Assembly: GCA_002733575.1 (NCBI GenBank)
Contig: NVWB01000159.1
Coordinates: forward strand, 1-45,177
From: Blastopirellula sp.
Lineage (GTDB): Bacteria > Planctomycetota > Planctomycetia > Pirellulales > Pirellulaceae
Length of the DNA: 45,177 bases
Direction: 5' to 3'
The position numbers and the translations under genes were made by a program. This document shows, one piece after another, positions 35,090 through 43,977 of this stretch. The notes under the pieces are model-generated. The model saw only the letters and a program-made list of their open reading frames with translations, searched no databases and had not been told where the DNA came from. The stretch's first letter is position 1. Each line of letters opens with the position of its first letter.

Positions 35090-36187
35090 GTGGATTGGGA
35101 TCTTTTCTTTCAGCAAGTGATGCCCACGTTTGTCATCATCTTCGTGTTTCTTGCCCTACTGATTGGCATTAACTGGATGCTTTTCCCTCGTGGCTCTCTG
35201 GTAACCACGGGCAGTTCTCGCTTTCCTTATCGGCGAGTTATTATTCTTTCTCTCTCGGCCTTATGTGTTATTTTTTTAACGCTGATGATTTTACCTGATT
35301 CTTCTTCTGAGAATGCGGATGAAAAAGGGGACTCTCTCCGGTTGATGGTCGGGTTTATTGGGCTGTTATTGACCACCGCTGCTGCTCTGGCATCGACTTC
35401 GTTTGTCAGTAATTTAATGGCTGGCCTATTACTACGCTTGTTTCGTAATTTTCGATTAGGCGACTTTATTGAAGTCGGAGATCAAATCGGGCGGGTCTCT
35501 GACACGGGTTTATTTCATACTGAAATTCAAACTGAGGACAGTGATTTAGTTACGCTTCCTAACTTCTTTCTGGTCTCGCAACCAGTCAAAGTGGTTCGCT
35601 CTAGCGGCACGATTATCTCCGCCACGGTTTCCCTAGGATACGATGTTCCCCATCCGCAAGTTAGTTTGGCCTTAGGTAGAGCAGCAGAACAGGCAGGTCT
35701 CGATCACGCATTTACTCAGATATTAGAGCTTGGTGATTACTCCATCGTGTATCGCATCGCAGGTCATTTAGAAGATGTCAAAAATCTGATTAGCGCCAAG
35801 TCTCGTCTGCGAGAAAAAATGCTCGATGCTTTGCATGTGGAACGGATTGAGATTGTTTCGCCAACTTTCATGAATCAGCGACAAATTGGTGAAAGAGAAT
35901 TCATACCTCAAGTCGGTGAAAAGGTATCAACACCTGAAGATGCTACCAAGCGAACTCCCGACGAATTGGTCTTCACAAAAGCCTTACTGGCAGATCGAGC
36001 CGAGTCACTCAAAAAAAGCTGTGCTCGCTTAGAGACTGAAATTAATGAAGCCAAGGTTTCTGAAAAAAATGAAGAGGGTGAAACTAAGCAATCGATTACT
36101 AAAGAAATGCTGCTCAAGTGGTATCAGCGAGAACTTGATCAATCAATGGCCGAACTATCTGAATTTGTAGACAAAGAAGACAACTGA
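35090..36187 (+). CDS. MscS-type mechanosensitive channel
   Basis: A 365-residue channel with spans at about 10-31, 47-66 and 84-118; the third carries the pore-like A-L-A-S-T-S-F-V-S-N-L-M-A-G-L-L-L-R. The MscS beta domain follows (F-R-L-G-D-F-I-E-V-G-D-Q-I-G-R-V, then L-V-T-L-P-N), and an alpha/beta cytoplasmic domain. The C-terminal 70 residues are a charged helical tail, possibly coiled. Such channels release solutes on membrane tension. The start is GTG with AGAGAAAG upstream; no ATG before span 1 fits better. The gene is followed by the mobile-like element at 36240. Confidence 0.88.
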   Translation: MDWDLFFQQVMPTFVIIFVFLALLIGINWMLFPRGSLVTTGSSRFPYRRVIILSLSALCVIFLTLMILPDSSSENADEKGDSLRLMVGFIGLLLTTAAALASTSFVSNLMAGLLLRLFRNFRLGDFIEVGDQIGRVSDTGLFHTEIQTEDSDLVTLPNFFLVSQPVKVVRSSGTIISATVSLGYDVPHPQVSLALGRAAEQAGLDHAFTQILELGDYSIVYRIAGHLEDVKNLISAKSRLREKMLDALHVERIEIVSPTFMNQRQIGEREFIPQVGEKVSTPEDATKRTPDELVFTKALLADRAESLKKSCARLETEINEAKVSEKNEEGETKQSITKEMLLKWYQRELDQSMAELSEFVDKEDN

Positions 36188-36201
36188 TTCTCTCTGGGAA
36201 C

Positions 36202-36226
36202 ACGACGTTCCGAATGCGTTTGTTCC
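36202..36226. repeat. Partial inverted copy of repeat family A
   Basis: These 25 bp equal the reverse complement of 36356-36380 with two mismatches (core ACGACGTTCCGAAT). The fragment lies just outside the left inverted repeat of the adjacent element, immediately after the mscS-like stop. Confidence 0.75.
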
Positions 36227-36239
36227 ATAATCACAAGCG

Positions 36240-36623
36240 CGAAGCGTAAGTTTTGAAGTTGCGCGGTTTTGAGATAAATTGGTGTTAAGTACTTTAGTGA
36301 TCGCACTTTAAGCTTGGGTGGCAGCGATGACGATTCCGGAGTTGGCTCTGCTTCGGGAACAACCGTATTCGGAACGTCGTCGGTGTGGCCGTAGGCCATC
36401 AGAGGTTACAGCGGCCAAGATTCACCGAATTCAAATAGCGTCCTCGCGCTTCAATAAAGCCTAGATTTCTAGGGCATTAATGGAAAACTCTCTAACCTCT
36501 AATCGACTAACGTCGACCCCGACGTCGTTTTGAATATGCGTAATTGAGTGGCGAGTAATCTCCAAAACCAACATCGCGGCCACCCGAAATTTAAAACCGC
36601 GCAACTTCAAAACTTACACTTCG
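36240..36623. mobile_element. Short element with terminal inverted repeats (MITE-like)
   Basis: The left end 36240-36270 and right end 36593-36623 are 31-bp inverted repeats with a single mismatch (core GTTTTGAAGTTGCGCGGTTTT). The 384-bp unit has no gene: the 87-codon minus frame overlapping it runs outside the element and shows no supporting signal. Inside lies repeat family A copy 2. Flanks show no clear short target duplication: GCG sits left and GATT right, so the boundaries may be imperfect. It looks like a non-autonomous transposable unit or a structured RNA/REP-type element. No transposase is visible in the window. Confidence 0.7.
36313..36525. repeat. Dispersed repeat family A, copy 2
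   Basis: Matches 1054-1255; best block 36329-36391 differs from 1068-1130 at 5 of 63 positions. It lies inside the element bounded by inverted repeats at 36240 and 36623, which copy 1 lacks. Confidence 0.75.
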
Positions 36624-36858
36624 GATTAAGATTGGGAAAAATTCTCGCGTGAATAAAGAGCCTTTTTTAATTTTGTGCCACCCGGATTCCGGTATCTGCT
36701 AGCACCGCTACTAGCCATCTGGAGTATTCTCAAAAATCCCTCTTTGCGGGGTGGGTAAAAAATCCTATTATTCTCGATCTGTGTTGACCTTTGTGCAGCA
36801 CCAACGGATAGCAAAATTCTGGTTTTTAAAATCATTCAATATCGAAGCGGTTAAGGTT
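36624..36858. other. Intergenic DNA upstream of the DUF900 lipoprotein
   Basis: About 235 bp that should contain the promoter of the gene at 36859. A TTGACC at 36784 is followed after 19 bp by TAGCAA, a weak promoter match. A CTAGC-type inverted repeat (GCTAG...CTAGC, near 36698-36715) is also visible. No ORF was supported. Confidence 0.4.
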
Positions 36859-38625
36859 ATGAAACAACGACAATTCATCTGCGGTTTTTTGCTCATTGGT
36901 AGTATTCAACTCGTACTATTATTAGGTTGTAGCAACGGTGGTGATACCTCGATGAGCGGTGAAACAGAGCATGTCCAGCCTGTGGATCAACAGCAGCTAG
37001 ACAATCCCTTGCAACCAGCCGCGCCGTTTGAACAGCCGCAACCAGTGCAAGCGGCACCTGAGTTCGTTCAGCCTGTTGCTCCAGATTATAGATTACGAAC
37101 AGAGCCGCTGATTCAACCGACGAATCCAGCAGAGTTCATTCCCCGATCTCTAAGTCGCACTGATATCGGTGATGTGCAGATCCGAGACCGTCAGCTTTCT
37201 GGAATACCCAAAACCGGTCAACCCAACGCACTGTTACGATCACAGCCAATTGCGCAACCCAAACAGGCAATGCAACCTCAAGCCATGCAAATGGCGGTTG
37301 AGCCCGAGAGTGCGCCAGTAATACAAGTGCAACCAAGAGTTGCAACAGCCGAAATGCAGTCCGCCATGGCACCAGAAATCGACAAAGTGCAACAGTACAA
37401 AGACTACGATGTGGTTGAGCTGTTCTACGGCACCGACCGCAAAGGGGTTGCTGCCGATTCGATCTCGGATCGCATGGCCAACTTCTATTCTACGTTTGGC
37501 TCGTTCGGTGCAACCGTGGTACTTGGTGGGTTCTTCCTCGTTATAAAACGACCTAAAGCGGCCACGATATTTGGAATCCTGGGCATCTCAGTGACCTTAT
37601 TCCTCGCGAAGGATGCTATCTCTGATGCCGATAAATATGACCGAGCAGTTTCTACAGCAAGTATGATTTATGGATCAGAACGTGGTGAACTTGATTTCGG
37701 TCAATGCAAAGTTAGCATTCCCAAGTCACACGAAGCTGGCCAGTTGGAAGCACCTTCGATCTTAAAACTAGAATTAACCGAAGCACCTGAAAAGCATGTG
37801 GTGTTGCTGGAAGTGCTCTCCAAAGAAGAAGAGACATTCTTCGCGGATCTAAAACAAAGAGTATCGCAAACGCCCAGTGGTGAATTACTGGTATTTGTGC
37901 ATGGCTACAACGTATCATTTGAAGATGCGGCCCGGCGTACGGCTCAGATTTCTCATGACTTGAACTTTCAAGGCGTGCCGCTATTTTATAGCTGGCCATC
38001 GCAAGCCAATATCGCGGGGTACAATATCGATAGACAAAACTCTCTGTGGACCGTCACGCATTTAAAAGAATTTTTGATCAAGCTTTCGCGTAACAGCGGA
38101 GCCAAGTCAGTCAACCTGATTGCACACAGCATGGGCAATCGAGCCCTGGGCACAGCGCTGAAAGAAATTGCGTACGAGTTTGAAGGCAATGCCCAGATGT
38201 TCAATCAAGTGATCTTAGCGGCACCTGATGTTGACGCCGATGTGTTTCATAACGAAATCGCACCACAGATCATCAAGACCGCCGAGCGAGTCACGTTGTA
38301 TGCCTCGCGTAATGACCTCGCACTGATCGCGTCGAAAAATATCAATGGCTTTGCAAGAGCCGGTGATTCAGGCGATGGGATGATCATTGCTCCTGGAATC
38401 GAAACGATCGATGTCTCGGCCATTGATTCCAGTCTCGTCGGGCACTCGTACTATGGCGATAACACGTCGATCATCTGCGATATTTTCTCGATCATTCACT
38501 ACGGCCAGTCGGCCAATAACCGGCAATGGCTACGCCCCGTAGTGAGCGGCACCAACGGTTACTGGGTCTTCGACCGCAACAGCACCGGCATCACTTCGCA
38601 TGCCGACGGAAGACTGCCCCGCTAG
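36859..38625 (+). CDS. Lipoprotein alpha/beta hydrolase, DUF900 type
   Basis: A 588-residue protein with a lipoprotein signal ending L-L-L-G-C (Cys24), a Pro/Gln-rich linker (about 25-190), a two-span hydrophobic hairpin (about 213-255), and a C-terminal DUF900 alpha/beta-hydrolase domain (about 325-560). The catalytic serine is Ser424 in A-H-S-M-G-N; F-V-H-G-Y-N and F-Y-S-W-P-S mark the oxyanion and strand regions, D-V-D-A-D-V-F the aspartate region, and G-H-S-Y-Y the likely histidine. Substrate is unknown; esterase or lipase activity is inferred. The frame extends upstream to 36751, but the ATG at 36859 starts a normal signal and has AAGG upstream. Having membrane spans after a lipobox is unusual. 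Confidence 0.85.
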   Translation: MKQRQFICGFLLIGSIQLVLLLGCSNGGDTSMSGETEHVQPVDQQQLDNPLQPAAPFEQPQPVQAAPEFVQPVAPDYRLRTEPLIQPTNPAEFIPRSLSRTDIGDVQIRDRQLSGIPKTGQPNALLRSQPIAQPKQAMQPQAMQMAVEPESAPVIQVQPRVATAEMQSAMAPEIDKVQQYKDYDVVELFYGTDRKGVAADSISDRMANFYSTFGSFGATVVLGGFFLVIKRPKAATIFGILGISVTLFLAKDAISDADKYDRAVSTASMIYGSERGELDFGQCKVSIPKSHEAGQLEAPSILKLELTEAPEKHVVLLEVLSKEEETFFADLKQRVSQTPSGELLVFVHGYNVSFEDAARRTAQISHDLNFQGVPLFYSWPSQANIAGYNIDRQNSLWTVTHLKEFLIKLSRNSGAKSVNLIAHSMGNRALGTALKEIAYEFEGNAQMFNQVILAAPDVDADVFHNEIAPQIIKTAERVTLYASRNDLALIASKNINGFARAGDSGDGMIIAPGIETIDVSAIDSSLVGHSYYGDNTSIICDIFSIIHYGQSANNRQWLRPVVSGTNGYWVFDRNSTGITSHADGRLPR

Positions 38626-38634
38626 GATAGCGTC

Positions 38635-40302
38635 TTAATTCCAAGGCTTCCCATTCTTTCTCGATCCGCAAATGGCCACTTCCATGCCCAGGGCATCGGC
38701 CATCGCGGCTTTGGCGAACATCGCTTTATCGGCATCGGCGGCCGTTTTGGCGTAGGCGACTTGAATATGATTGCTCTTGTGTCGGGCCATCATTTGATCG
38801 CGTGAAACGCCATACGTTACCGCGTGCATGATGGGCCATTGGGGCGTGGTCGCCTCCCAGCGGCGTTTGGTTTCTTTATCGGTGAGCTTCAGAACGCCCG
38901 CTCTGCCGAGATCCATCTTGAGCCGATCATTTTCGACATAAACGCGAGACCAAATAATTTCGCCCGGCTTGGAAATCCCTTTGAGTGTTCCGCCGCCATT
39001 GGGGAAGTACATCGGCGGTTGACGTACACTGGTTGCCCCTTTCCAGCCGCCGATGAAATGTTCAGGCGGTGCGGCACCAGAGATTAAGAAGACCCAAACA
39101 TACTCGTCGGTAGAGCCAGACTTATCTATGTCACCCCAACGGATATCGTGCAATGTGTTTTCTACCGGCTGACCCATCGCTTTGTGAATTCGGTAGGTCA
39201 TCAGCCCATCGATTCCGGCACACTCGTCCACTTCATTGAAATGCGGCAGCGGTTCGCCTTTGTATAATATACGTGAACCATCTCGGCTTCTAACAGGCGG
39301 CCGATTTTTGTTGTTCAACGTGCCTTCGGCCAAATCGGAAGCAGGCATGAGGTCTTTGAGCCCTTGTTGGTATTGAATACCAATCGTGTCACATCCATAA
39401 TCATCCGCAATTCGCAATGCGGCAACGTACATCTTGCACTGTTTCAGAATTTGCAGGTTGGTTAAATCGATGTCATGATCAGATCCAGTTTTGAACTTGA
39501 GCCCTTTCTTTTCCATCCACTGACGCACAGCATTGCCTTCGTCATTAGAAACACAACTCGCTTCATAATACAACGCCGATTGGCTTAAGCGTTCTTTAAA
39601 CAAGCCAGTTGGGTTCAACAGGTGATCAGGGATAATTGCGTTGAACATTCCCATGCAACCTTCATCGAAGACGCCCATGATGGCCTTCTCTTGTTGCATT
39701 TGTGTCGCAAGAGCGGTGCCCAATTTCTTTTCTTTGAGAGGCACTTTTACTTTGCTATAACTGGTCACATGTTTGGTGGCGTGTCGTAGGGTTCCCTTGG
39801 ACAACCACTTGCCCAAGTTGCTTCGGAACTTCGCGTCTGTAAACTTCTCGCCCCAGAGTGTGCTGTAACTAACGCCCGCTTTGGTCATCGAACCATTCAA
39901 GTTCAACATGCCCACCAAGCCTGGCCACGTGCCAGACCAGTTGGCAACCGTTAAGATGGGCCCCTTGTGAGAAATCAACCCGGCCAGCACATGATGTGAA
40001 TACTGCCACACCGCTTCGGCCACAATCAACTTTGCGTTAGGGTCAATTCCGGAAAACACCTGCATCCCTTGTTCCTGCGATGCAATGAATCCATGCCCTT
40101 GTTCTTTGTCAAACGCATGTGCCCTGCGAACCTTGTAACCTTCACTCTCGATGGCACTGGTCAACGATTGTTCCATGGCAAGTTGTGCTGGCCAGCATTT
40201 TTGATTCGCCGAAAGACGCAAGTCTCCACTGGCTACCAAGACAACTTCTTTGTTGCCAGACTTTTTGATTTTTTGGGGCTTGGGAAGCTTGTACTCTGCC
40301 AT
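38635..40302 (-). CDS. L-fucose/L-arabinose isomerase-like protein
   Basis: A 555-residue cytosolic protein resembling the L-fucose isomerase fold family, often annotated simply as fucose isomerase in planctomycetes. Visible family-like stretches include [16 protein letters not shown] near residue 122, [12 protein letters not shown] near residue 212 and the late [16 protein letters not shown]. These enzymes interconvert aldoses and ketoses with a divalent metal; the substrate and metal ligands cannot be set with confidence here. It converges on the DUF900 lipoprotein gene with only 9 bp between the stops. With the sulfatases and GH38-like protein it fits breakdown of sulfated, fucose-bearing polysaccharides, which is inference. 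Confidence 0.75.
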   Translation of the reverse strand: MAEYKLPKPQKIKKSGNKEVVLVASGDLRLSANQKCWPAQLAMEQSLTSAIESEGYKVRRAHAFDKEQGHGFIASQEQGMQVFSGIDPNAKLIVAEAVWQYSHHVLAGLISHKGPILTVANWSGTWPGLVGMLNLNGSMTKAGVSYSTLWGEKFTDAKFRSNLGKWLSKGTLRHATKHVTSYSKVKVPLKEKKLGTALATQMQQEKAIMGVFDEGCMGMFNAIIPDHLLNPTGLFKERLSQSALYYEASCVSNDEGNAVRQWMEKKGLKFKTGSDHDIDLTNLQILKQCKMYVAALRIADDYGCDTIGIQYQQGLKDLMPASDLAEGTLNNKNRPPVRSRDGSRILYKGEPLPHFNEVDECAGIDGLMTYRIHKAMGQPVENTLHDIRWGDIDKSGSTDEYVWVFLISGAAPPEHFIGGWKGATSVRQPPMYFPNGGGTLKGISKPGEIIWSRVYVENDRLKMDLGRAGVLKLTDKETKRRWEATTPQWPIMHAVTYGVSRDQMMARHKSNHIQVAYAKTAADADKAMFAKAAMADALGMEVAICGSRKNGKPWN

Positions 40303-40438
40303 GATAGGTAACTCGTGGGAATGTGTGAGGTGTGATTACCCCAAATATAGCAATCCGTGATGCACTAGTCACCAGTGCCAAGCAGAAAATTTATTCCAAG
40401 CTAGAACCAGAAAGGCCAGTCGGTTTCCAGGCATTTCG

Positions 40439-41269
40439 TTAAGTCATAATCAGAAACTTAAACAGAATAATGCCCAACAACAGCAAGGTAACCCAGCGTT
40501 GATGTCCTTCGCCTACCATACTGACGAAGATTAGCCCTGTGCATAGAATCATCGCGCTCAGCAGAAATAGTATCTCTGTGTAAAAGCCATGTACTTTGCG
40601 TGATGCGGAAACCCTGCTGGCAGTTTTCTGTAGAGGTGTCCATGCCTCCCGTTGTTGGACTGTTTTTGCTTGTTGCTCTTGTTGGCCAATTTTCTGCAAG
40701 TCACTGATTGAGCTTTGCAATTCAGTATTCTCAGATGCTGATCGTTGCCGATTCGCTTGCAGTTCATCCCGGCGCAAGGTTAGCAGCTCGCGTTTCGTTT
40801 CCCACGTGGCATCAAAATCTGCTTTCAACAACTCAAGCTGCCCACTTAAACTTTCGGCATAACGCTGTTCTAGCGAATCGCATCCGCGAGAAAAGATAAT
40901 CAACACCAGTCCAATCGCAACAGTCGCCTTGGCGATGAGCAGGGAAGAAAACTTCGGAGCCGTTCTCTTCGGGCTGACAGGCCAGTGGTCATGCGTTGGA
41001 GTGGATTCCGTGGGTGAATCAGAACTCGCTTCGCCAGGCTCTACATCTGTAGCCGGTTCAGACTCACTGCTTTGCTTGTCTTCTGAAGCATTGTCTTCTG
41101 GAAATAAGCCTTTGACTCTCGCAGCGGTGACCCACTCTTCAAAACCGGAACGCCAGATCAAGCTCTCAGGCGTCACTTTGCCTGACTGCGCAATGCTCTT
41201 CAACTCGGCAACCGAAAAGGGCCCTTTGCGAATATCTCCCTCGGCATAAAACCACTGAGCTTCCGGCAT
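40439..41269 (-). CDS. GYF_2-domain membrane protein
   Basis: A 276-residue protein with an N-terminal GYF_2 domain (about 4-58: Q-W-F-Y-A-E-G-D-I-R-K-G-P-F-S-V-A-E-L-K...I-W-R-S-G-F-E-E-W), a Glu/Ser/Thr-rich linker, a span (about 108-126), a long charged coiled-coil-like stretch (130-210), and two C-terminal spans. GYF_2 modules bind proline-rich peptides in other systems; the partner is unknown. The ATG is preceded by no strong ribosome binding site. It lies about 135 bp upstream of the fucose-isomerase-like gene on the same strand. Confidence 0.85.
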   Translation of the reverse strand: MPEAQWFYAEGDIRKGPFSVAELKSIAQSGKVTPESLIWRSGFEEWVTAARVKGLFPEDNASEDKQSSESEPATDVEPGEASSDSPTESTPTHDHWPVSPKRTAPKFSSLLIAKATVAIGLVLIIFSRGCDSLEQRYAESLSGQLELLKADFDATWETKRELLTLRRDELQANRQRSASENTELQSSISDLQKIGQQEQQAKTVQQREAWTPLQKTASRVSASRKVHGFYTEILFLLSAMILCTGLIFVSMVGEGHQRWVTLLLLGIILFKFLIMT

Positions 41270-41524
41270 AATATATTGAAACTGTGCTTTCTAGAAACAA
41301 GTGAAATCGAATCGAACGATAACCTTTATCGTAAACGAGATTACCGGTGGAAGCTACGTTTGTGTGGAGTTTTTAGCGTTCATTGGGAGTATTGGTTCTT
41401 CCAGTGCGAATAAGGGCCCTAGGTTGGATGAAATAATTCGCCCCTACGAAGCTATTCGCTTGTGATCGTTTTACGTGTCACCTAGAATGTGAACTTAAAC
41501 TCATGACCTATTCTTAGGTGAAAC

Positions 41525-42106
41525 ATGTTCAAACTGAAGCATATATTTCTAGCTATCCTTGTCATCGCTTGTGCGGTGAAATTAATCTTGGTAATGTTTC
41601 CTCCTCGCATAAAACTAACAGCAAATACTTCTGCGATGACGGAAGAAGATATTGCGGTGGAAAACTTCTCCGGGTTTTCTTATTCGTACGGAAATGCGAT
41701 GCATGTCTATTGGAAGCTACGAGTCTCTGCAAACGGTGAAGTTATTTATTATCACTTAAATCACAGAATACAACCAGGAAAGTATTCTCGTGCTGAGTTT
41801 AAGTTATCAAAAAAAGAGTTGTCGGCTCTTTTGGCGAAACTACGTGGAGAGAATTTTGTCCAGTTATATGATTACTACGATTACGGGTATTTTGATGTCG
41901 ATAATATTCATATTTCTCTGAAGTGCAATGGGATGATTAAGAGTACTGGTTGCAATAATTACGACGACGTACCCCCGCCGCCAATTGAGAGTATTTCAAG
42001 TTTCATTCACACACATATTCTCGCACCTCACGATAGAGAAATCAACAATGCGACGCCGATTACCTTGGAAGAAATAATCGAGTTAGACTCTATCCGGCTC
42101 GATTAG
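41525..42106 (+). CDS. Membrane-anchored hypothetical protein, 193 residues
   Basis: Not recognised. An N-terminal span (residues 6-25: I-F-L-A-I-L-V-I-A-C-A-V-K-L-I-L-V) is followed by a soluble extracytoplasmic part with a beta-rich Y-W-K-L-R-V-S-A-N-G-E-V-I-Y-Y block and a helix (L-S-K-K-E-L-S-A-L-L-A-K-L). The layout recalls small proteins that carry a K-L-x-x-x-E-L-x-x-L-x-x-L helix after a strand pair (DUF6438-like), but that is only a resemblance. TTAGGTG precedes the ATG. Two cysteines (Cys137 and Cys145) might form a disulfide. Confidence 0.7.
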   Translation: MFKLKHIFLAILVIACAVKLILVMFPPRIKLTANTSAMTEEDIAVENFSGFSYSYGNAMHVYWKLRVSANGEVIYYHLNHRIQPGKYSRAEFKLSKKELSALLAKLRGENFVQLYDYYDYGYFDVDNIHISLKCNGMIKSTGCNNYDDVPPPPIESISSFIHTHILAPHDREINNATPITLEEIIELDSIRLD

Positions 42107-42294
42107 GTCGTTGATAAAAGGCATGGTTATAACAATCAGTCTGTGGATTCTGCTCTATCACTCATGATGATTGAATTATAAGAAACCGTTCTGTAGAATG
42201 ATGGACTGTAACTAGCTCATAACGGATAGACCTAGCGTCATCGCTCTTCGGTTTTGTCATTCTGAGAGTTTAATCGACGTGACAATCAATTTTA

Positions 42295-42344
42295 ATTGAA
42301 AACCGTTTGAAGGTGGATGGAAGTAAAGATTTCATCCACCCTAC
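42295..42344. repeat. Palindromic repeat family B, copy 2
   Basis: ATTGAAAACCGTTTGAAGG, then GGTGGATG-G-AAGT-AAAG-ATTT-CATCCACC and CTAC. Relative to copy 1, the A-to-G change in the stem still pairs as G-U. It lies about 60 bp before the DUF6370-like gene. Confidence 0.93.
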
Positions 42345-42404
42345 AAAACTTCAAAACTCCAGTAAGTTTTGAAATCAGAATCAAAGTCGAAAGAATCGTT
42401 TCAC

Positions 42405-42788
42405 ATGCAACATTCCACGCCTCAATTTTTCGTTGTGCTTGCTCTCGTCACACTCGTGATAGGCTGTCAGGAGCAAGCTGCAGAAGTGCAACCAGATCAT
42501 CACACTGTAATCACAACTCCACAGGATCAGGCGTTCGTCGTTGAAGCGGCCTGTGGGGAGTGCCAGTTTGGACTCGCAGGAAACGGATGTGACCTCGCAG
42601 TCCGTATCGATGGGAAAGCATATTTCGTCGATGGAACTGGAATCGACGATCATGGGGATGCCCACTCTGACGATGGCTTTTGTAATGCAGTGCGTCAAGC
42701 AAGTGTACAAGGTCATGTCGAGAATGATCGTTTCGTTGCTACATCTTTCGAGCTACTCTCCAGCGATGAAAAGTCTGATAGCAATTGA
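42405..42788 (+). CDS. DUF6370-like lipoprotein
   Basis: A 127-residue protein with a lipoprotein signal (residues 8-22, lipobox L-V-I-G-C, Cys22) and a compact domain bearing C-G-E-C-Q-F-G-L, G-x-G-C-D-L-A-V-R-I-D-G-K-A-Y-F-V-D-G and D-D-H-G-D-A-H. This pattern matches, from memory, the small domain family DUF6370, whose cysteine and histidine pairs suggest metal binding; function is not known. The frame extends to a TTG at 42369 but the ATG at 42405 starts a normal signal peptide. It is bracketed by two copies of repeat family B, whose second copy begins inside its last codons. Confidence 0.75.
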   Translation: MQHSTPQFFVVLALVTLVIGCQEQAAEVQPDHHTVITTPQDQAFVVEAACGECQFGLAGNGCDLAVRIDGKAYFVDGTGIDDHGDAHSDDGFCNAVRQASVQGHVENDRFVATSFELLSSDEKSDSN

Positions 42789-42833
42789 AAACCGTTTGAA
42801 GGTGGATAAAAATAAAGATTTCATCCACCCTAC
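42784..42833. repeat. Palindromic repeat family B, copy 3
   Basis: ATTGAAAACCGTTTGAAGG, GGTGGATAA-AAAT-AAAG-ATTT-CATCCACC, CTAC. Two stem changes weaken the hairpin relative to the other copies. The first bases overlap the end of the DUF6370-like gene, and the esterase gene starts 20 bp later. Confidence 0.93.
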
Positions 42834-42853
42834 TTTTTAGAGAAACAACAATC

Positions 42854-43819
42854 ATGAAACCACAACACCCATTCGTTCAGTTCACTTGCAGCTTGGCCTG
42901 CCTGCTTGCCATCACTGTCACGGCCCATGCACAAAAGAAAGCTCCGCCGAAGGCCGCACCGGCTTACGCTGCCTCGGTTCCCAAGGCCACTTTGTCTGGT
43001 GTTCGCTATGGCGATCATGAGCGGCATGTGCTTGATTTTTGGAAGGCGGAATCGGACAAGCCGACGCCGCTTGTTTTTGTGATTCATGGCGGCGGCTGGG
43101 TCGGCGGAAGCAAGGAACGGCTTGACCGTTTTGTTGATCCTAATGCCTTACTCAAAGCGGGCATCTCGGTCGTGGCGATTAACTATCGATTAATGGCCCA
43201 TTCCCAAGATGTTTCGCCCCCGGTCAAGGCACCGCTGCACGATGCGGCCCGGGCTTTGCAGTTTGTTCGTAGTAAGGCGGCTGATTGGAATATCGACAAA
43301 AAACGGATTGGCGCAAACGGCGGATCGGCGGGTGCCTGTTCTAGCTTGTGGCTGGCTTATCACGATGACCTGGCAGACCCAAACAGCAAAGACCCCGTTG
43401 CACGCGAATCGACCCGACTGTGGTGTGCTGCGGTCAAGGCCCCGCAGACCACGCTCGACCCGAAGCAAATGGTCGAGTGGACGCCGAACAGCCGCTACGG
43501 CGGGCACGCCTTCGGCAAAAAGAACTTCGCCCAGTTCCTAGCCGAGCGTGAAAGCATTATGCCATGGATTGCCGAATACTCTCCCTACGCCTTGGCAAAC
43601 GCCGGCGATCCTCCGGTTTATATGTTCTTCACAGCCGTTCCAGCCATCGGCAAAGACCAAAAAGACCCAACCCACACGGCCAACTTCGGCGTCAAACTCA
43701 AAGAGCATTGCGAAGAGAACGGCCTAAAGTGTGAACTCGTCTACCCTGGTGCGGCGGATGTTGTTCACGAAAGTATTACCGATTATTTGATTGCAACGCT
43801 TAAGGGTTCTGGTGGGTAA
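42854..43819 (+). CDS. Exported alpha/beta-hydrolase (esterase/lipase)
   Basis: A 321-residue protein with a signal peptide (hydrophobic residues 11-24, cleavage after A-H-A) and a BD-FAE/hormone-sensitive-lipase-like fold. The oxyanion motif H-G-G-G-W (His78) and the nucleophile elbow G-G-S-A-G-A (Ser158) are intact; a late D-V-V-H-E (His near residue 305) supplies the probable histidine. Such enzymes remove acyl groups from carbohydrates or small esters; the substrate is inferred only. It directly follows repeat copy 3 and is 158 bp upstream of an exported sulfatase, so both may serve extracellular polysaccharide breakdown. Confidence 0.87.
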   Translation: MKPQHPFVQFTCSLACLLAITVTAHAQKKAPPKAAPAYAASVPKATLSGVRYGDHERHVLDFWKAESDKPTPLVFVIHGGGWVGGSKERLDRFVDPNALLKAGISVVAINYRLMAHSQDVSPPVKAPLHDAARALQFVRSKAADWNIDKKRIGANGGSAGACSSLWLAYHDDLADPNSKDPVARESTRLWCAAVKAPQTTLDPKQMVEWTPNSRYGGHAFGKKNFAQFLAERESIMPWIAEYSPYALANAGDPPVYMFFTAVPAIGKDQKDPTHTANFGVKLKEHCEENGLKCELVYPGAADVVHESITDYLIATLKGSGG

Positions 43820-43977
43820 TCTTGTGAGTGATCTCATCAAAGCCTGATTAAACCGATTTCAGGATTTTTGGAATATGACAAGACGATCTGCTATACTAAC
43901 TCTTACTGGTCCCTATTAGGTTGTAAAATAGGTCAGGCTCCTTCTCATTTCCATTCACCGTTTGGGAATCATCAACT

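Noticed and set aside
36139..36399. 86-codon minus-strand frame over the TIR element
   Set aside because: It runs into the MscS gene and across the left terminal repeat, with no ribosome binding site; it is a by-product of the repeat DNA.
41418..41442. Possible half copy of repeat B (TAGGTTGGATGAAAT)
   Set aside because: Only the left half matches and the second half of the hairpin is missing, so chance similarity is not excluded.
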